Source of the DNA: Streptomyces caelestis | Lineage (GTDB): Bacteria; Actinomycetota; Actinomycetes; Streptomycetales; Streptomycetaceae | DNA: 64,000 bases | Assembly (NCBI RefSeq): GCF_001279005.1 | Contig: NZ_LGCN01000199.1 | Span: 62,001-126,000, forward strand | Reading direction: 5' to 3' | Shown here: positions 36,349 to 46,952 of the stretch, piece after piece | How positions within the stretch are numbered: the stretch's first letter is position 1 | How the letters are laid out: every line of letters begins with the position of its first letter | The notes under the pieces: model-generated | The model's input: only the letters and a program-made list of their open reading frames with translations | Database searches by the model: none | What the model was told of the DNA's origin: nothing | Made by a program: the position numbers and the translations under genes

Positions 36349-36779
36349 CATCGCCGCTCGGCCGCGCAGACCGCCGTCAGCCTCCCGGACCGGCGCCGCG
36401 AACCCGCCGGCCGGCTGCTCGCCCGGGCCGTGGAGGAATGCGCCGCCGGCGGGGAACCCGTGCGCGAGGCGCCGCACCGCGGGGCGCACGAGGCGGGCGT
36501 CCGGCTCAGGACGGACGGCGGTGGGCAGGAGGTGGTCCGCGTGCGGGAGCGGTACGGCTTCGAGCCGCGCCACGAGGACGCGTCCGTCGTCCCGGGCGAC
36601 TGCCCCCTCCACGCGCCGGCCCGCGCACACGCGGACCGTGCGCGGCATGAACCCGCACCCGGTGCGCGGAGTCCTCGAAAGGTCCGGCGAGACGGGGTTC
36701 GAGGCCTGCCCGGCACCGGAACCGGGCCGGCGCCGCGTCCGCCCGGAGCCCACCGCCCGCCCCGGCCGCCAGGAGGCGC
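36349..36779 (+). pseudogene. Frameshifted remnant of an HTH-type regulator
   Basis: A plus-strand reading (AGRLLARAVEECAAGGEPVR, VRERYGFEPRHEDASVVPGD, CPLHAPARAHADRA) and, after a frameshift near 36630, a second one (VRGMNPHPVRGVLERSGETG, FEACPAPEPGRRRVR) join into the C-terminal half of a known actinobacterial regulator family with the pattern CPFHALAREHTDLVCGMN and a cysteine-containing tail. The N-terminal helix-turn-helix part is missing, so the gene is decayed. It lies between the lipid kinase and the DUF488 gene. Confidence 0.6.
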
Positions 36780-36782
36780 CCC

Positions 36783-37376
36783 ATGACCCCGCGCACGTTG
36801 TCGACCTTCGGCCACGGCACCGTCGGCCGGGACGCCCTGACCCGGCTGCTGCACGACGCGGGGATCCTTGCCGTCGTGGACGTGCGGACCGGCCCCGGCA
36901 GCCGCCGCGATCCCGACCTGGCGCGGACCCGGCTGGCCGCATGGCTCCCCGAGGCCGGCATCGCCTACCGCTGGGAACGGGACCTGGGCGGCTTCCGCAA
37001 GCCGCCGCCCGACTCGCCCGACACCGTCTGGCGCAACGCCTCCTTCCGCGGCTACGCGGCCCACACCCGAACCCCTGAGTTCGTCACCGCGATGGACACC
37101 CTGCTGGACCAGGCCGCCCGTGAGCCCACCGCGGTGATGTGCGCCGAATCCGTGTGGTGGCGGTGCCACCGGAGGCTCATCGCCGACTTCGCCGTCCTGG
37201 CCCGTGACGTCCCCGTACGTCACCTGATGCACGACGGACGCCACACACCGCACCACCCCACACCGGGCGTACGCCTGCGCGACGACGGGCTGTTGGTCTA
37301 CGACGACACCGAAGCCGCGTCGCGCGGGAGGACGGCGGCACGCAACCCGGGAGCCACCCGCCGTTACCGGACGTGA
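36783..37376 (+). CDS. DUF488 family protein
   Basis: A 197-residue protein of the DUF488 family: LSTFGHGTVGRDALTRLL at the N-terminus, VVDVRTGPGSRRDPDL, and VMCAESVWWRCHRRLIADF, the conserved C-x2-(C/S)-x4-CHR block that is the signature of the family. The conserved His and Cys residues suggest metal binding or an enzymatic role, still unknown. CAGGAGGCGCCCC before the ATG is a good ribosome site. The last 30 residues are basic and poorly conserved. It starts directly after the remnant of the regulator. Confidence 0.85.
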   Translation: MTPRTLSTFGHGTVGRDALTRLLHDAGILAVVDVRTGPGSRRDPDLARTRLAAWLPEAGIAYRWERDLGGFRKPPPDSPDTVWRNASFRGYAAHTRTPEFVTAMDTLLDQAAREPTAVMCAESVWWRCHRRLIADFAVLARDVPVRHLMHDGRHTPHHPTPGVRLRDDGLLVYDDTEAASRGRTAARNPGATRRYRT

Positions 37377-37423
37377 CCCAAGACTGGACCTGTTCGTTCC
37401 CTGGAATTACTCGTGTCTCGGGC

Positions 37424-37429
37424 TATAGG
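37424..37429 (+). promoter_or_regulatory. -10 element of a probably leaderless furA promoter
   Basis: TATAGG lies eight bases before the furA ATG at 37438, placing transcription start at or within two bases of the start codon. No ribosome site precedes the ATG. Leaderless furA transcripts are known in actinobacteria. Upstream AATTAC at 37405-37410 falls in the expected operator region for FurA self-repression. Confidence 0.55.
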
Positions 37430-37437
37430 TTCGACGC

Positions 37438-37875
37438 ATGACCGCATCCCGGCCGCCGACCACCGCCGAGGAGCTCCGCGGAGCGGGCCTGCGCGCGACG
37501 GCCGCCCGCGTCGCCCTCCTCGACACCGTCCGTCAGGGCGGCCACCTCGGAGCCGGGGCGCTCGCCTCCGAAGTGCGCCGGCGCACGGGACATGTGTCCC
37601 TGCAGGCGGTGTACGAGACGCTGAACGCGCTCACCGGGGCGGGGCTCGTGCGCCGCATCGAGCCGGCCGGCGGCCCCGCCCGTTACGAGGGCAGGGTCGG
37701 GGACAACCACCACCGCGTGGTGTGCCGTTCCTGCGGTGTCGTCGCCGACGCCGACTGCGCGGTCGGTGACGCTCCCTGTCCGACCGCGTCCGACGCCCGC
37801 GGTTTCACGATCGACGGGGCCGAAGTCGTCTACTGGGGCCTGTGCCCCGGCTGTTCCGCCTCCCGCAGTAGCTGA
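37438..37875 (+). CDS. furA: Fur-family redox regulator FurA (CatR/FurS type)
   Basis: A 145-residue Fur protein with winged helix (LRATAARVALLDTVRQGGHL, VSLQAVYETLNALTGAGLVRRI), the NHHRVVCRSCG dimerisation/metal block and a second CPGC near the C-terminus. Together CxxC pairs form the structural zinc site. It is 33 bases upstream of katG, the actinobacterial arrangement in which FurA represses itself and katG and is inactivated by thiol oxidation under peroxide stress. Adopted start: ATG 37438 just after a -10-like element. Confidence 0.93.
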   Translation: MTASRPPTTAEELRGAGLRATAARVALLDTVRQGGHLGAGALASEVRRRTGHVSLQAVYETLNALTGAGLVRRIEPAGGPARYEGRVGDNHHRVVCRSCGVVADADCAVGDAPCPTASDARGFTIDGAEVVYWGLCPGCSASRSS

Positions 37876-40140
<2,265 letters not shown>

Positions 40141-40157
40141 TCCCCGCCGTCCCGCTG

Positions 40158-40190
40158 CTCCGGGCCGGCCCCTCCGGGGCCGGCCCGGAG
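40158..40190 (+). terminator. Terminator after katG
   Basis: CTCCGGGCCGGCCCC (40158-40172) and GGGGCCGGCCCGGAG (40176-40190) form a perfect 15-bp stem with a 3-base loop, 17 bases after the katG stop. No U-tract, as common in Streptomyces. Confidence 0.85.
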
Positions 40191-40273
40191 GTGCGCCGTC
40201 CCCGAGATGCGCTCGGGCCGCCGTGCCACCAGGGTGGAACCAAGCCGACCGCCGCGTGAAGGAGGCGCCTGGG

Positions 40274-40504
40274 ATGGGCAAGGGCAACGACCGCGGGGAA
40301 GATCTCCACCAGGGCGACGAGGTCGCCTGGAGCAGCCACGGCAGCGAGACGACGGGCGAGGTCGAGAAGAAGATCACCGAGCGCACCGAGGCGGCCGGGC
40401 GCACGGTCGCCGCCTCCGAGGAGGAACCGCAGTACGAGGTGCGCAGCGAGAAGTCGGGCAAGCCGGCGGTCCACAAGCCCTCCGCGCTCAGGAAGAAGAA
40501 GTGA
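40274..40504 (+). CDS. DUF2945 (HVA1/Tudor-like) small protein
   Basis: A 76-residue protein of the DUF2945 family: GDEVAWSSHGSETTGEVEKKIT near the start and QYEVRSEKSGKPAVHKPSALRK at the end, the conserved pattern of this fold (related to the hypervirulence-associated TUDOR domain). Function is unknown. The ATG at 40274 is preceded by GAAGGAGGCGCC, which decides it over upstream in-frame codons. It overlaps the next gene by four bases (GTGA). Lying after the katG terminator, it has its own promoter. Confidence 0.85.
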   Translation: MGKGNDRGEDLHQGDEVAWSSHGSETTGEVEKKITERTEAAGRTVAASEEEPQYEVRSEKSGKPAVHKPSALRKKK

Positions 40505-40851
40505 GCGCGGTGGAACCGGAACGCGCGGACGAGACGTGGGACGAGTTCCGTGAGCTGGTCAACATGAAGCCGGCCGACCTCGAGAAGTGGCTGGCCACCG
40601 ACGAGTCCCGCAGCGCGGGGCAGCACGGGGAGGGCGGCGAGTCGACCGGCCACGCGTCCGGCCGCCGTATCGTCGACATCCTCCGCACCGGCAGGAAGGG
40701 ACTCTCCGACGACGACTACGCGCACATGCGCAAGGTCGTCGGCTACATCCGCCGCCATCTCGCCCAGCGTCCGTCCGGCGACGTACGCGACACGCGCTGG
40801 CGCCACTCGCTCATGAACTGGGGCCACGACCCGCTCGGCGACGCGTCCTGA
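40501..40851 (+). CDS. DUF3140 protein
   Basis: A 116-residue protein with the conserved DUF3140 pattern: DEFRELVNMKPADLEKWL, SGRRIVDILRTGRKGLSDDD, YAHMRKVVGYIRRHLAQRPSG and WRHSLMNWGHDPL. The family is often paired with DUF2945 and seems to be linked with stress or DNA protection in various bacteria, but no activity is established. The GTG start is fixed by overlap with the DUF2945 stop. Confidence 0.85.
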   Translation: MSAVEPERADETWDEFRELVNMKPADLEKWLATDESRSAGQHGEGGESTGHASGRRIVDILRTGRKGLSDDDYAHMRKVVGYIRRHLAQRPSGDVRDTRWRHSLMNWGHDPLGDAS

Positions 40852-41255
40852 GACCACCGCCCCCGGCTCGCCCGACACGCCCCGAGGCCGTACGACCGCG
40901 CGGGATCCGCCCCGGCGGGGGCGGCCGGTGAGCACGACCACCCTGCGCCGTCGCGGCGCCGTCCGCACCGCACCGGCTGTGTGAAGCGGCGGGCGCCCCG
41001 TACGAGGCCCGGCGAACGCACGCCCTGTGCGCCGAGCCCGTCGGCCGCGGTCTCCTCGCCGGCGGACGGGCGTGCCCGGCACTTCGCGGACCCCGGGGGC
41101 CGGGTGGGATCGTGGAACGACGCCGTCCTCGCGGAAGCCGGCCCACCCGCTGCCCGCACCACACCGCCGACCGCATGGGGGCAAGAGGTGTGGCCGGGGG
41201 GAAACGGGCCATCAAAGAGTGGAGCAGAGCCACTCGATGCGAGGAGCGTCCGCGT
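40852..41255. other. Intergenic stretch of 404 bases
   Basis: No gene is supported. A short reading at about 40985-41050 (GAPYEARRTHALCAEPVGRG) looks like a fragment of a larger protein but ends in all frames. The end of the stretch carries the promoter and the GAGGAG ribosome site of the next gene. Confidence 0.35.
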
Positions 41256-42218
41256 ATGGGAACCGTGGTCCACGTCCCGCAGACCCGGGACATGATCGGA
41301 GAGGAACTCTCCGGGGACGAGGCGTTCGCCGCCCTGCGGCACTACGGGGGCCTGCGGCTGCTGACCGACTCCTTCGCCCGCTTCCGCTACGCGGACGGCT
41401 TCTCCAACGCGCGGGCGCTCGCCTTCCAGTTCGTCCTCGGCATGGTGCCGTTCACCGTGGCGCTGGTCGGTCTGGCGACCTCCGTGCACACCGAGAGCGT
41501 GGGCCGGGTCATCGAACTCACCCTCGGCCGGATCGTGCCCGGCGCCAGCGCCGACATCGTCGAGGACGCCTTCGGGGGGACCCGGCGCAGCGCCCGGGAC
41601 GACTTCGGGAGCGAGCTGGCGCTCTGGCTCGGCCTGGGCTTCGCCCTGCTGAACCTCGCCTCCGCCATGGGCCAGATAGAGCGGGGCGCCAACCGCATCT
41701 ACGGGATCGAACGCGACCGCCCCTTCCCCCGCAAGTACGGCAGGGCCGTCCTCCTCGCGCTCACCGCGGGCCTGCCGCTGGTCCTCGGGTTCGTCGTGCT
41801 CGTCGCCGGCGACGCGGTGGGCGACGCGGTGGTCCGGGTGACCGGGGGATCCGGCGGCGCGGGGTGGTGGACCGTGCTGGAGCTGCCGGTGGGGCTGGCC
41901 CTGGCGTGGGTCGCCTCGGCGGTGATCTTCCGCTGGTCGCCCCGGCGCACCCAGCCCGGTTACACCTGGCTGGCCTTCGGCTCGGCCGTGCATCTGCTGC
42001 TGTGGGTCGCGGCCACGTGGCTGCTCGCCCTGTACGTCGAGGGCAGCGGGGCGTTCGGCACCCTGTACGGGCCGCTCACCGCCTTCATCGCGCTGCTGCT
42101 GTGGGCCTACCTCACCGCCGTCGCCCTCTTCCTCGGCATCGCCTTCGCGGCCCAGCTCGAGGCGGCGCGCGCCGGTGTCGACGCGGCGGTCCTCCCGGAT
42201 CCGGGACCGGGCTCCTGA
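41256..42218 (+). CDS. YihY/BrkB family inner-membrane protein
   Basis: A 320-residue membrane protein. It begins with a soluble helix (ALRHYGGLRLLTDSFARFRY), then about six transmembrane helices. SNARALAFQFVLGMVPFTVALVGL, ALLNLASAMGQIERGANRIYGIERDRPF and LLWAYLTAVALFLGIAFAAQLEAARAG are the conserved YihY blocks. Members were once called ribonuclease BN, an assignment that is wrong; transport or lipid functions are suspected. GCGAGGAGCGTCC upstream supports the ATG at 41256. Confidence 0.9.
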   Translation: MGTVVHVPQTRDMIGEELSGDEAFAALRHYGGLRLLTDSFARFRYADGFSNARALAFQFVLGMVPFTVALVGLATSVHTESVGRVIELTLGRIVPGASADIVEDAFGGTRRSARDDFGSELALWLGLGFALLNLASAMGQIERGANRIYGIERDRPFPRKYGRAVLLALTAGLPLVLGFVVLVAGDAVGDAVVRVTGGSGGAGWWTVLELPVGLALAWVASAVIFRWSPRRTQPGYTWLAFGSAVHLLLWVAATWLLALYVEGSGAFGTLYGPLTAFIALLLWAYLTAVALFLGIAFAAQLEAARAGVDAAVLPDPGPGS

Positions 42219-42366
42219 CCGGCCGGGGCGAAGACGTCTGTCCGGAAATGGGCGTGGCGCCTGCGCGTTGTCGGTGTGAGGTTGCACAATGATCGGAAAA
42301 GGAGATCAACTCCGGCGCCGCGCTGGGTAGACGGTCTCGTATCCCGGCTCCGGAAAGGTCCTGCTG

Positions 42367-42882
42367 ATGCTCGCCACCGTCGACCGCCCGAACACCCTCG
42401 TCGCCCTGCCGACCGCGCGCCGCCGACCGGATCACCGTCGTGGTGGACCGATAACGACCGAGTTCCCGACCGTCCCCTCCCGGCCGCGCACCCCGGCCGC
42501 CCCTTCCCGGCCGCGGACCCCGGCCGACACCACCCGCACCGACGTGCTGCGCATCATCTCCGACCCCCGCACTCCCACGTACGTCACTGAGTACGCCAAC
42601 GGCCGCCGTAGGTACAGCTACTGGCGCCCGCTCGACTCGGCCACCGGCACGGGGGGCTGTTACGCCGCCCTGCCCACCGCCGAGTGCGACGCGTTGCACG
42701 AGGCCGGGCGGATCACCCTGGGCGAGCCGGTGGTGGACCCCAACCGCACGACGTACCGCGTCCGTCCCGCCTCCCGCGTCCGCCCCGCCCCCCGCGCCCA
42801 GTCCGCCGCACGCCCCGAGCCGGCCGTCCGCGCCCGGCCGGAGCCGGTACGCCCGGTACGGGAGCGCGCCCGCGTGGCCTGA
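42367..42882 (+). CDS. Conserved Streptomyces hypothetical protein
   Basis: A 171-residue protein with one conserved core (about 68-130): TYVTEYANGRRRYSYWRPLD, GTGGCYAALPTAECDALHEAGRI and EPVVDPNRTTYRV. The N-terminal 60 residues and C-terminal 40 residues are Pro/Arg/Thr-rich and contain a repeated SRPRTPA unit. No known function; the core is conserved across streptomycetes as a stand-alone small protein. The ATG at 42367 follows GGAAAGGTCCTGCTG. Confidence 0.78.
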   Translation: MLATVDRPNTLVALPTARRRPDHRRGGPITTEFPTVPSRPRTPAAPSRPRTPADTTRTDVLRIISDPRTPTYVTEYANGRRRYSYWRPLDSATGTGGCYAALPTAECDALHEAGRITLGEPVVDPNRTTYRVRPASRVRPAPRAQSAARPEPAVRARPEPVRPVRERARVA

Positions 42883-43526
42883 CCGGGGCGGCGGCGCCGC
42901 GGTTCGGCCGTGCCACCGGGATGCCGTCCGTGACCGGATGCGTGCCCCGCTGCCGAGCGCGGCGGCAGTGCGGTCGCACGTCGCGCGAGCGTTTCGCTCA
43001 CCACGTCCCGGCCGGACGTGGTGTGGTGAGGCGATGACTTCGGCGTCATGACGGATCGTGCGCGGCTTTTGGCTTCCGGCAGGATCCCGAAAGAGCCGAT
43101 CCCTCACGGACCCGTCGGCGTTGTTGTCATGTACCTGAAAACATTTCCGGCCTCGGAGCGCTCCCGTCCTCCCGGAGGCACTGCCGCGCTTCCCCCGACA
43201 CCGCTCCCGGGCCTGGACGGTGGCGGTGAGTTCGGCCGTCGCCGCCCTCTTCCCCCCCCGGCCGGACACCGCCGGCACCCTCGTTCCGGTCGCGGCGGAG
43301 CCCGGTGCGGAGGACGACGGCGTCGCACCCGGCGCAGAGCCCTTCACGTCCGGCCCCGAGCTCCCCGCCCCTCTCCGGAAGCCGGACGGCACGCGCATCT
43401 CCACGCGGTCCGAACGGTGTCGCCGGCGTGCGGAGATCCGGAAGCCGGCGGAACGGCACGTCCACGGGCAGAGGCCCGCGCCGTCGTGGTGCTCGAAGGG
43501 CCGGGCGCGCAGACCGCCCCCTCAAG
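42883..43526. other. Gene-poor stretch before the esterase remnant
   Basis: No intact gene. CTCACCACG-N-TCCCGGCC-GGACGTGGTG at 42998-43022 is partly palindromic (CACCACGTCC...GGACGTGGTG) and may be a terminator of the 42367 gene or an operator. Further right the plus strand may carry the N-terminal parts of the decayed esterase at 43527, in broken frames. Confidence 0.35.
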
Positions 43527-43846
43527 GGCTCGGGCGCGGCCGTCATCTCCCTCGACCCGTACGCGCTCGGCAGGGAAGGCACACCCCGTGGCGACGAACA
43601 GAGCGCGCTCTTTGGCCTCTACGGCTCCTCCGGCAGCACCGGCCTGCTCATGGCCTGGCCCTGGGCCTGGAGGTGAGCCGGGTCATCGACGTCGTCGGGC
43701 AGTCCGACGGCAGCGTGCTCCGCGCGGACGCCACCGGGGGCGCCGGCCGCTCATGCTTCGGCGAGGACGCCTTCGCGGCCGGCGCCTTCGGCCGGCGCGT
43801 CGCGCTCACCGTGCCGATCGCCTCGGGCGGCGCGGAGGCGCCCGCG
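43527..43846 (+). pseudogene. Remnant of a CE15 glucuronoyl esterase
   Basis: Two plus-strand frames together match the central part of 4-O-methyl-glucuronoyl methylesterases. The first (GSGAAVISLDPYALGREGTP, QSALFGLYGSSGSTGLLMAW) ends in a stop at 43676; the second, in another frame from about 43650 (LEVSRVIDVVGQSDGSVLRA, EDAFAAGAFGRRVALTVPIA), matches the block around the catalytic serine. In active enzymes that block reads GVTGCSRNGKGA; here it is changed to GGAGRSCFGEDA, so the nucleophile motif is degraded as well. The rest of the gene is lost; the DUF350 gene starts its 3' end directly after it. Confidence 0.6.
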
Positions 43847-44269
43847 TCAGGCTATGGACGCCGAGACGACGGCGGACACCGCGAGGTTGCAGGACGCCGT
43901 CACCCAGACCGCGGGGTGGGGTTCGGGCTCGACCAGCGTGGCACCGAGCCGTCCCGGAGTGATGAGATCCACCACCAGGAACGCCACGGCCATCATCACC
44001 AGACCCAGCACGCCGAACGCCGCGGTCGACACCAGTCCCTTGCCGAAGTCCTCGTACGTGGTCCAGATCGACGTGAACACGATCCCGCCGATGCCGAGCA
44101 GCGCGGAACTCAGCACCACCGCGGCGTTGCGGTTGCGCTCCTGCCAGATCTGCCGGCCGAGCTTTCCGGGCGTCAACACGTCGACCAGGACGATGCCGAG
44201 GACCAGCAGGCCCAGACCGAGTGCGCCGTAGGCGGTGGCCCGGCCGAGTCCGTTGACGATGTCGCTCAT
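43847..44269 (-). CDS. DUF350 membrane protein
   Basis: A 140-residue protein with four predicted membrane helices in two related halves: YGALGLGLLVLGIVLVDVLTPGKLG and FGVLGLVMMAVAFLVVDLITPGRLG are repeated units, each ending in DxxTPGxLG. This duplication is the hallmark of DUF350. Members often lie with polyamine or stress genes, but the role is unknown. The ATG at 44269 is preceded by GGAGCCGGCACCCCC, a modest ribosome site. Confidence 0.85.
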   Translation of the reverse strand: MSDIVNGLGRATAYGALGLGLLVLGIVLVDVLTPGKLGRQIWQERNRNAAVVLSSALLGIGGIVFTSIWTTYEDFGKGLVSTAAFGVLGLVMMAVAFLVVDLITPGRLGATLVEPEPHPAVWVTASCNLAVSAVVSASIA

Positions 44270-44726
44270 GGGGGTGCCGGCTCCGTAGCGTGAGGGATCG
44301 TGAATGATCGCGGTCAAGGGCGAGCAAAATGTAGCGCACCCGTCCGCCACCCGGCGGGGTGCCTTGTCGTGCCCTCCGGCCGACGCCGTCCGCGCGGACG
44401 GCGAAGCGGGCGGCCCCGTCGCCCCGGCCCGGCGGCTCGCGGCGTCACGGGCGGTCCCCGCCCGGCACCGCCCACTCGGCCGGCTCGCTCCCGCGGAACC
44501 CGGCGTCGAAGTGGCAGGGCCGCACGGTGGGTCCGCGGACGAAGTCGGCCGCCCCCGGCTCCCCGACGGTCGTCCTGCGCACGGCCGGCGTGGCGCATGA
44601 GGGCGCGATCGGGCGGCGACTCGACTGCTTGCGAAGGGACGTGCCCGGTTCGCCGGCGAGGAGTCATGTCCGCGCGCATCCGGGGCATCAGAAGCCAGTC
44701 GGACGGATCGAGCAGGAGGACCCGCC
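44270..44726. other. Intergenic stretch of 457 bases
   Basis: No gene is supported on either strand. A minus-strand fragment near 44490-44560 has a slightly protein-like reading but no conserved pattern. The stretch must contain divergent promoters for DUF350 and the 44727 gene; AGCAGGAGGACC directly before 44727 is a strong ribosome site. Confidence 0.35.
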
Positions 44727-45083
44727 ATGAGCAGGGGCAGCCGCACTCTCATCGCCCTGTACGTCGTCGTCGGCCTCTGGCTCTCCTTCTGCACCGTACG
44801 CACCTGGGGCGCCGTCCCCCTCTGGACCACCCTCGCGATGACGGTCGCCTCGCTCGCTCCCGTGACCGGTGTCGTGCGGGAGACCGTCATCGCCGACGAA
44901 CGGCGTGCCGTCGCCGTCCTGCGGGAACGGGAGGGGCGCCGGGCGGCGTGGCGCGACGCGGCGGCCGCCGCGCTCGCGCAGGCCGAGGTGGAGGCCGCGT
45001 GCTGCGAACGCTGGTGGACGTCGTGCGCGACCGAGCACGACCCCGGTTGCGCGCACCGGACCTCGTGGGGCACGACGGCGTGA
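44727..45083 (+). CDS. Small membrane protein of unknown function
   Basis: A 118-residue protein with two membrane helices (LIALYVVVGLWLSFCTVRTW and LWTTLAMTVASLAPVTGVV) and a cytosolic charged helix (ETVIADERRAVAVLREREGRRAAWRDAAAAAL) followed by a Cys-rich tail (AACCERWWTSCATEHDPGCAH). Four cysteines and three histidines near the C-terminus might bind a metal. AGGAGGACCCGCC precedes the ATG. I do not recognise the family. Confidence 0.7.
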   Translation: MSRGSRTLIALYVVVGLWLSFCTVRTWGAVPLWTTLAMTVASLAPVTGVVRETVIADERRAVAVLREREGRRAAWRDAAAAALAQAEVEAACCERWWTSCATEHDPGCAHRTSWGTTA

Positions 45084-45252
45084 ACGGGTCCCCGGGACCG
45101 GCCCGGGTGCCGCACCACCGCATCCTGGTCCGTACCAGGGGCTTGACGCCCTCTTATCTCACTCCTTGAATCAAGTAGGTGCACCTTCACCCCCCCCACA
45201 ACCTCGGTCGGCGCACCCGTGCATCCGGGTCGCCGTACGGAAAGGGAGAGCC

Positions 45253-46485
45253 ATGTCCTCTCCGCGCAGACTCCGCAGACGGCTGATCGCCGCCGTGTCC
45301 GCCGCGCTGGTCGCGTCCGGTGCGGCAGGGACCGCGACGGCGGAACCGGCCGATGCCGCCGCCGCGGCGGCCGTGACGTTCTCGGACACCTTCGACGGGC
45401 CCGCCGGCGCGGCGGTCGACTCCTCGAAGTGGCAGACCGAGACCGGCGACAACGTCAACAACCACGAGCGGCAGTACTACACGTCCGGCAACAGGAACGC
45501 CGCCCTGGACGGCCAGGGACATCTGGTGATCACGGCCCGCAAGGAGAACCCGGCCAACTACCAGTGCTGGTACGGCGCCTGCCAGTACACCTCGGCCCGG
45601 CTCAACACCTCCGGCAGGTTCACCGCGCAGTACGGGCACGTCGAGGCGCGGATGAAGGTCCCGCGCGGACAGGGCATGTGGCCGGCGTTCTGGATGCTGG
45701 GCACGCCGGTCGACTGGCCGGACTCGGGCGAGATCGACATCATGGAGAACGTCGGCTTCGAGCCCTCCACGGTGCACGGCACGATCCACGGTCCCGGCTA
45801 CTCCGGCTCCGGCGGCATCGGCGCCGGCTACACCCTGCCGGGCGGCCAGGCCTTCGCGGACGCCTTCCACACCTTCGCCGTCGACTGGGCGCCGGACTCG
45901 ATCACCTGGTCCGTGGACGGCAACGTCTACCAGCGGCGCACCCCCGCCGACCTCGGCGGGAAGCAATGGGTGTTCAACAAGCCGTACTTCCTGATCCTCA
46001 ACCTCGCGGTGGGCGGCTACTGGCCCGGCGACCCGGACGGCTCCACCGCCTTCCCGCAGCAACTCGTCGTGGACCACGTGTCGGTGACGACCGGTGACTC
46101 CCCGGCCGGCGGCGCGATCCGGGGCCTGGCCGGCAAGTGCGTCGACGTCGCCGGGGCCGGCACCGCCAACGGCACGGCCGTACAGCTCTACGACTGCAAC
46201 GGCACCTCCGCGCAGAACTGGACCGTGGGCTCCGACGGCACGATCCGCGCCCTCGGCAAGTGCCTGGACGTCGCCTCGGGCGGCACGGCCGACGGCACCC
46301 CCGTGCAACTGTGGGACTGCAACGGAACCGCCGCCCAGAAGTGGGTCGTCACCGGGGCGCGTGACATCGTCAACCCGCAGGCCGACAAGTGCCTGGACGT
46401 GACCGGCAACAACTCCGCCAACGCCACCCGCCTGCAGATCTGGACCTGCACGGGCGCCGCCAACCAGAAGTGGACGGTGGGCTGA
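45253..46485 (+). CDS. Secreted GH16 beta-glucanase with ricin-type lectin domain
   Basis: A 410-residue exported enzyme, probably an endo-1,3-beta-glucanase. Residues 1-40 are a signal peptide (LIAAVSAALVASGAAGTATA). The GH16 domain (41-282) has the catalytic motif E160-I-D162-I-M-E165 and the conserved GMWPAFWMLG and WSVDGNVYQRR segments. Residues about 288-410 are a ricin B-type beta-trefoil with three QxW repeats (QNWTV, QKWVV, QKWTV). This would degrade fungal or plant beta-1,3-glucan. AAAGGGAGAG lies before the ATG at 45253, which excludes the longer frame. Confidence 0.93.
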   Translation: MSSPRRLRRRLIAAVSAALVASGAAGTATAEPADAAAAAAVTFSDTFDGPAGAAVDSSKWQTETGDNVNNHERQYYTSGNRNAALDGQGHLVITARKENPANYQCWYGACQYTSARLNTSGRFTAQYGHVEARMKVPRGQGMWPAFWMLGTPVDWPDSGEIDIMENVGFEPSTVHGTIHGPGYSGSGGIGAGYTLPGGQAFADAFHTFAVDWAPDSITWSVDGNVYQRRTPADLGGKQWVFNKPYFLILNLAVGGYWPGDPDGSTAFPQQLVVDHVSVTTGDSPAGGAIRGLAGKCVDVAGAGTANGTAVQLYDCNGTSAQNWTVGSDGTIRALGKCLDVASGGTADGTPVQLWDCNGTAAQKWVVTGARDIVNPQADKCLDVTGNNSANATRLQIWTCTGAANQKWTVG

Positions 46486-46872
46486 GCCCGTGAGACGTCC
46501 CCGCTCGGCCCCGGGCCGGACCGTGGCGGCGCCCGGCCTGCTCGCCGCCGTTCTCGGCGCGGTGGGCCCGGCCTCGCCACGCCCGGCGAGCGGGGGAGCG
46601 GCGAGCGCACACCGGCGTTCGTGACGGCGTCGTCGACGGCGGCGCTCGACATGGGCGTGTACTGCGTGCCGGCCGCGCTCGCCGACCGGCGGGCCTTCTT
46701 CCGCTGGACGGCGCCCTTCAGGCTGCCGACCTGCACGGTGTTCGCGGCTGCCGTGATCGGCGGCAGGGCGCCGGCGGCGTTCGTCGGCGTGGCGGTGCGG
46801 GAGGGCCGCGGCTCCCTCGCGACGGGCGCCGCGCTCCGGTGCGAACGGCGGGCCGGCACGGACGCGAGGTGA
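46486..46872. other. Possible decayed secreted-protein fragment
   Basis: From GTG 46491 a 44-codon frame (to 46622) reads like a signal peptide (VAAPGLLAAVLGAVGPASP) and then stops. A following 83-codon frame (46621-46872) matches nothing known. They may be remnants of an exported protein gene disrupted by frameshift; not supported as functional. Confidence 0.3.
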
Positions 46873-46925
46873 ACACCCGCCGCCCCGGACCGCCCCGGAC
46901 CGGTCCGGTCCGGGGCGGCGGGTGT
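46873..46925. terminator. Bidirectional terminator before the acyltransferase
   Basis: Seventeen bases at 46873-46889 (ACACCCGCCGCCCCGGA) pair perfectly with 46909-46925, with a 19-base interior containing a further CCGG stem. It can end rightward transcripts from the GH16 gene and leftward ones from the acyltransferase gene at 46953. Confidence 0.8.
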
Positions 46926-46952
46926 GGTGCGGCCGGTCGCCGCCCGGCCGGG

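Noticed and set aside
46621-46872. An 83-codon frame after the GH16 gene as a separate gene
   Set aside because: It has a poor start, overlaps the decayed signal-peptide-like frame by two bases, and has no recognisable domain.
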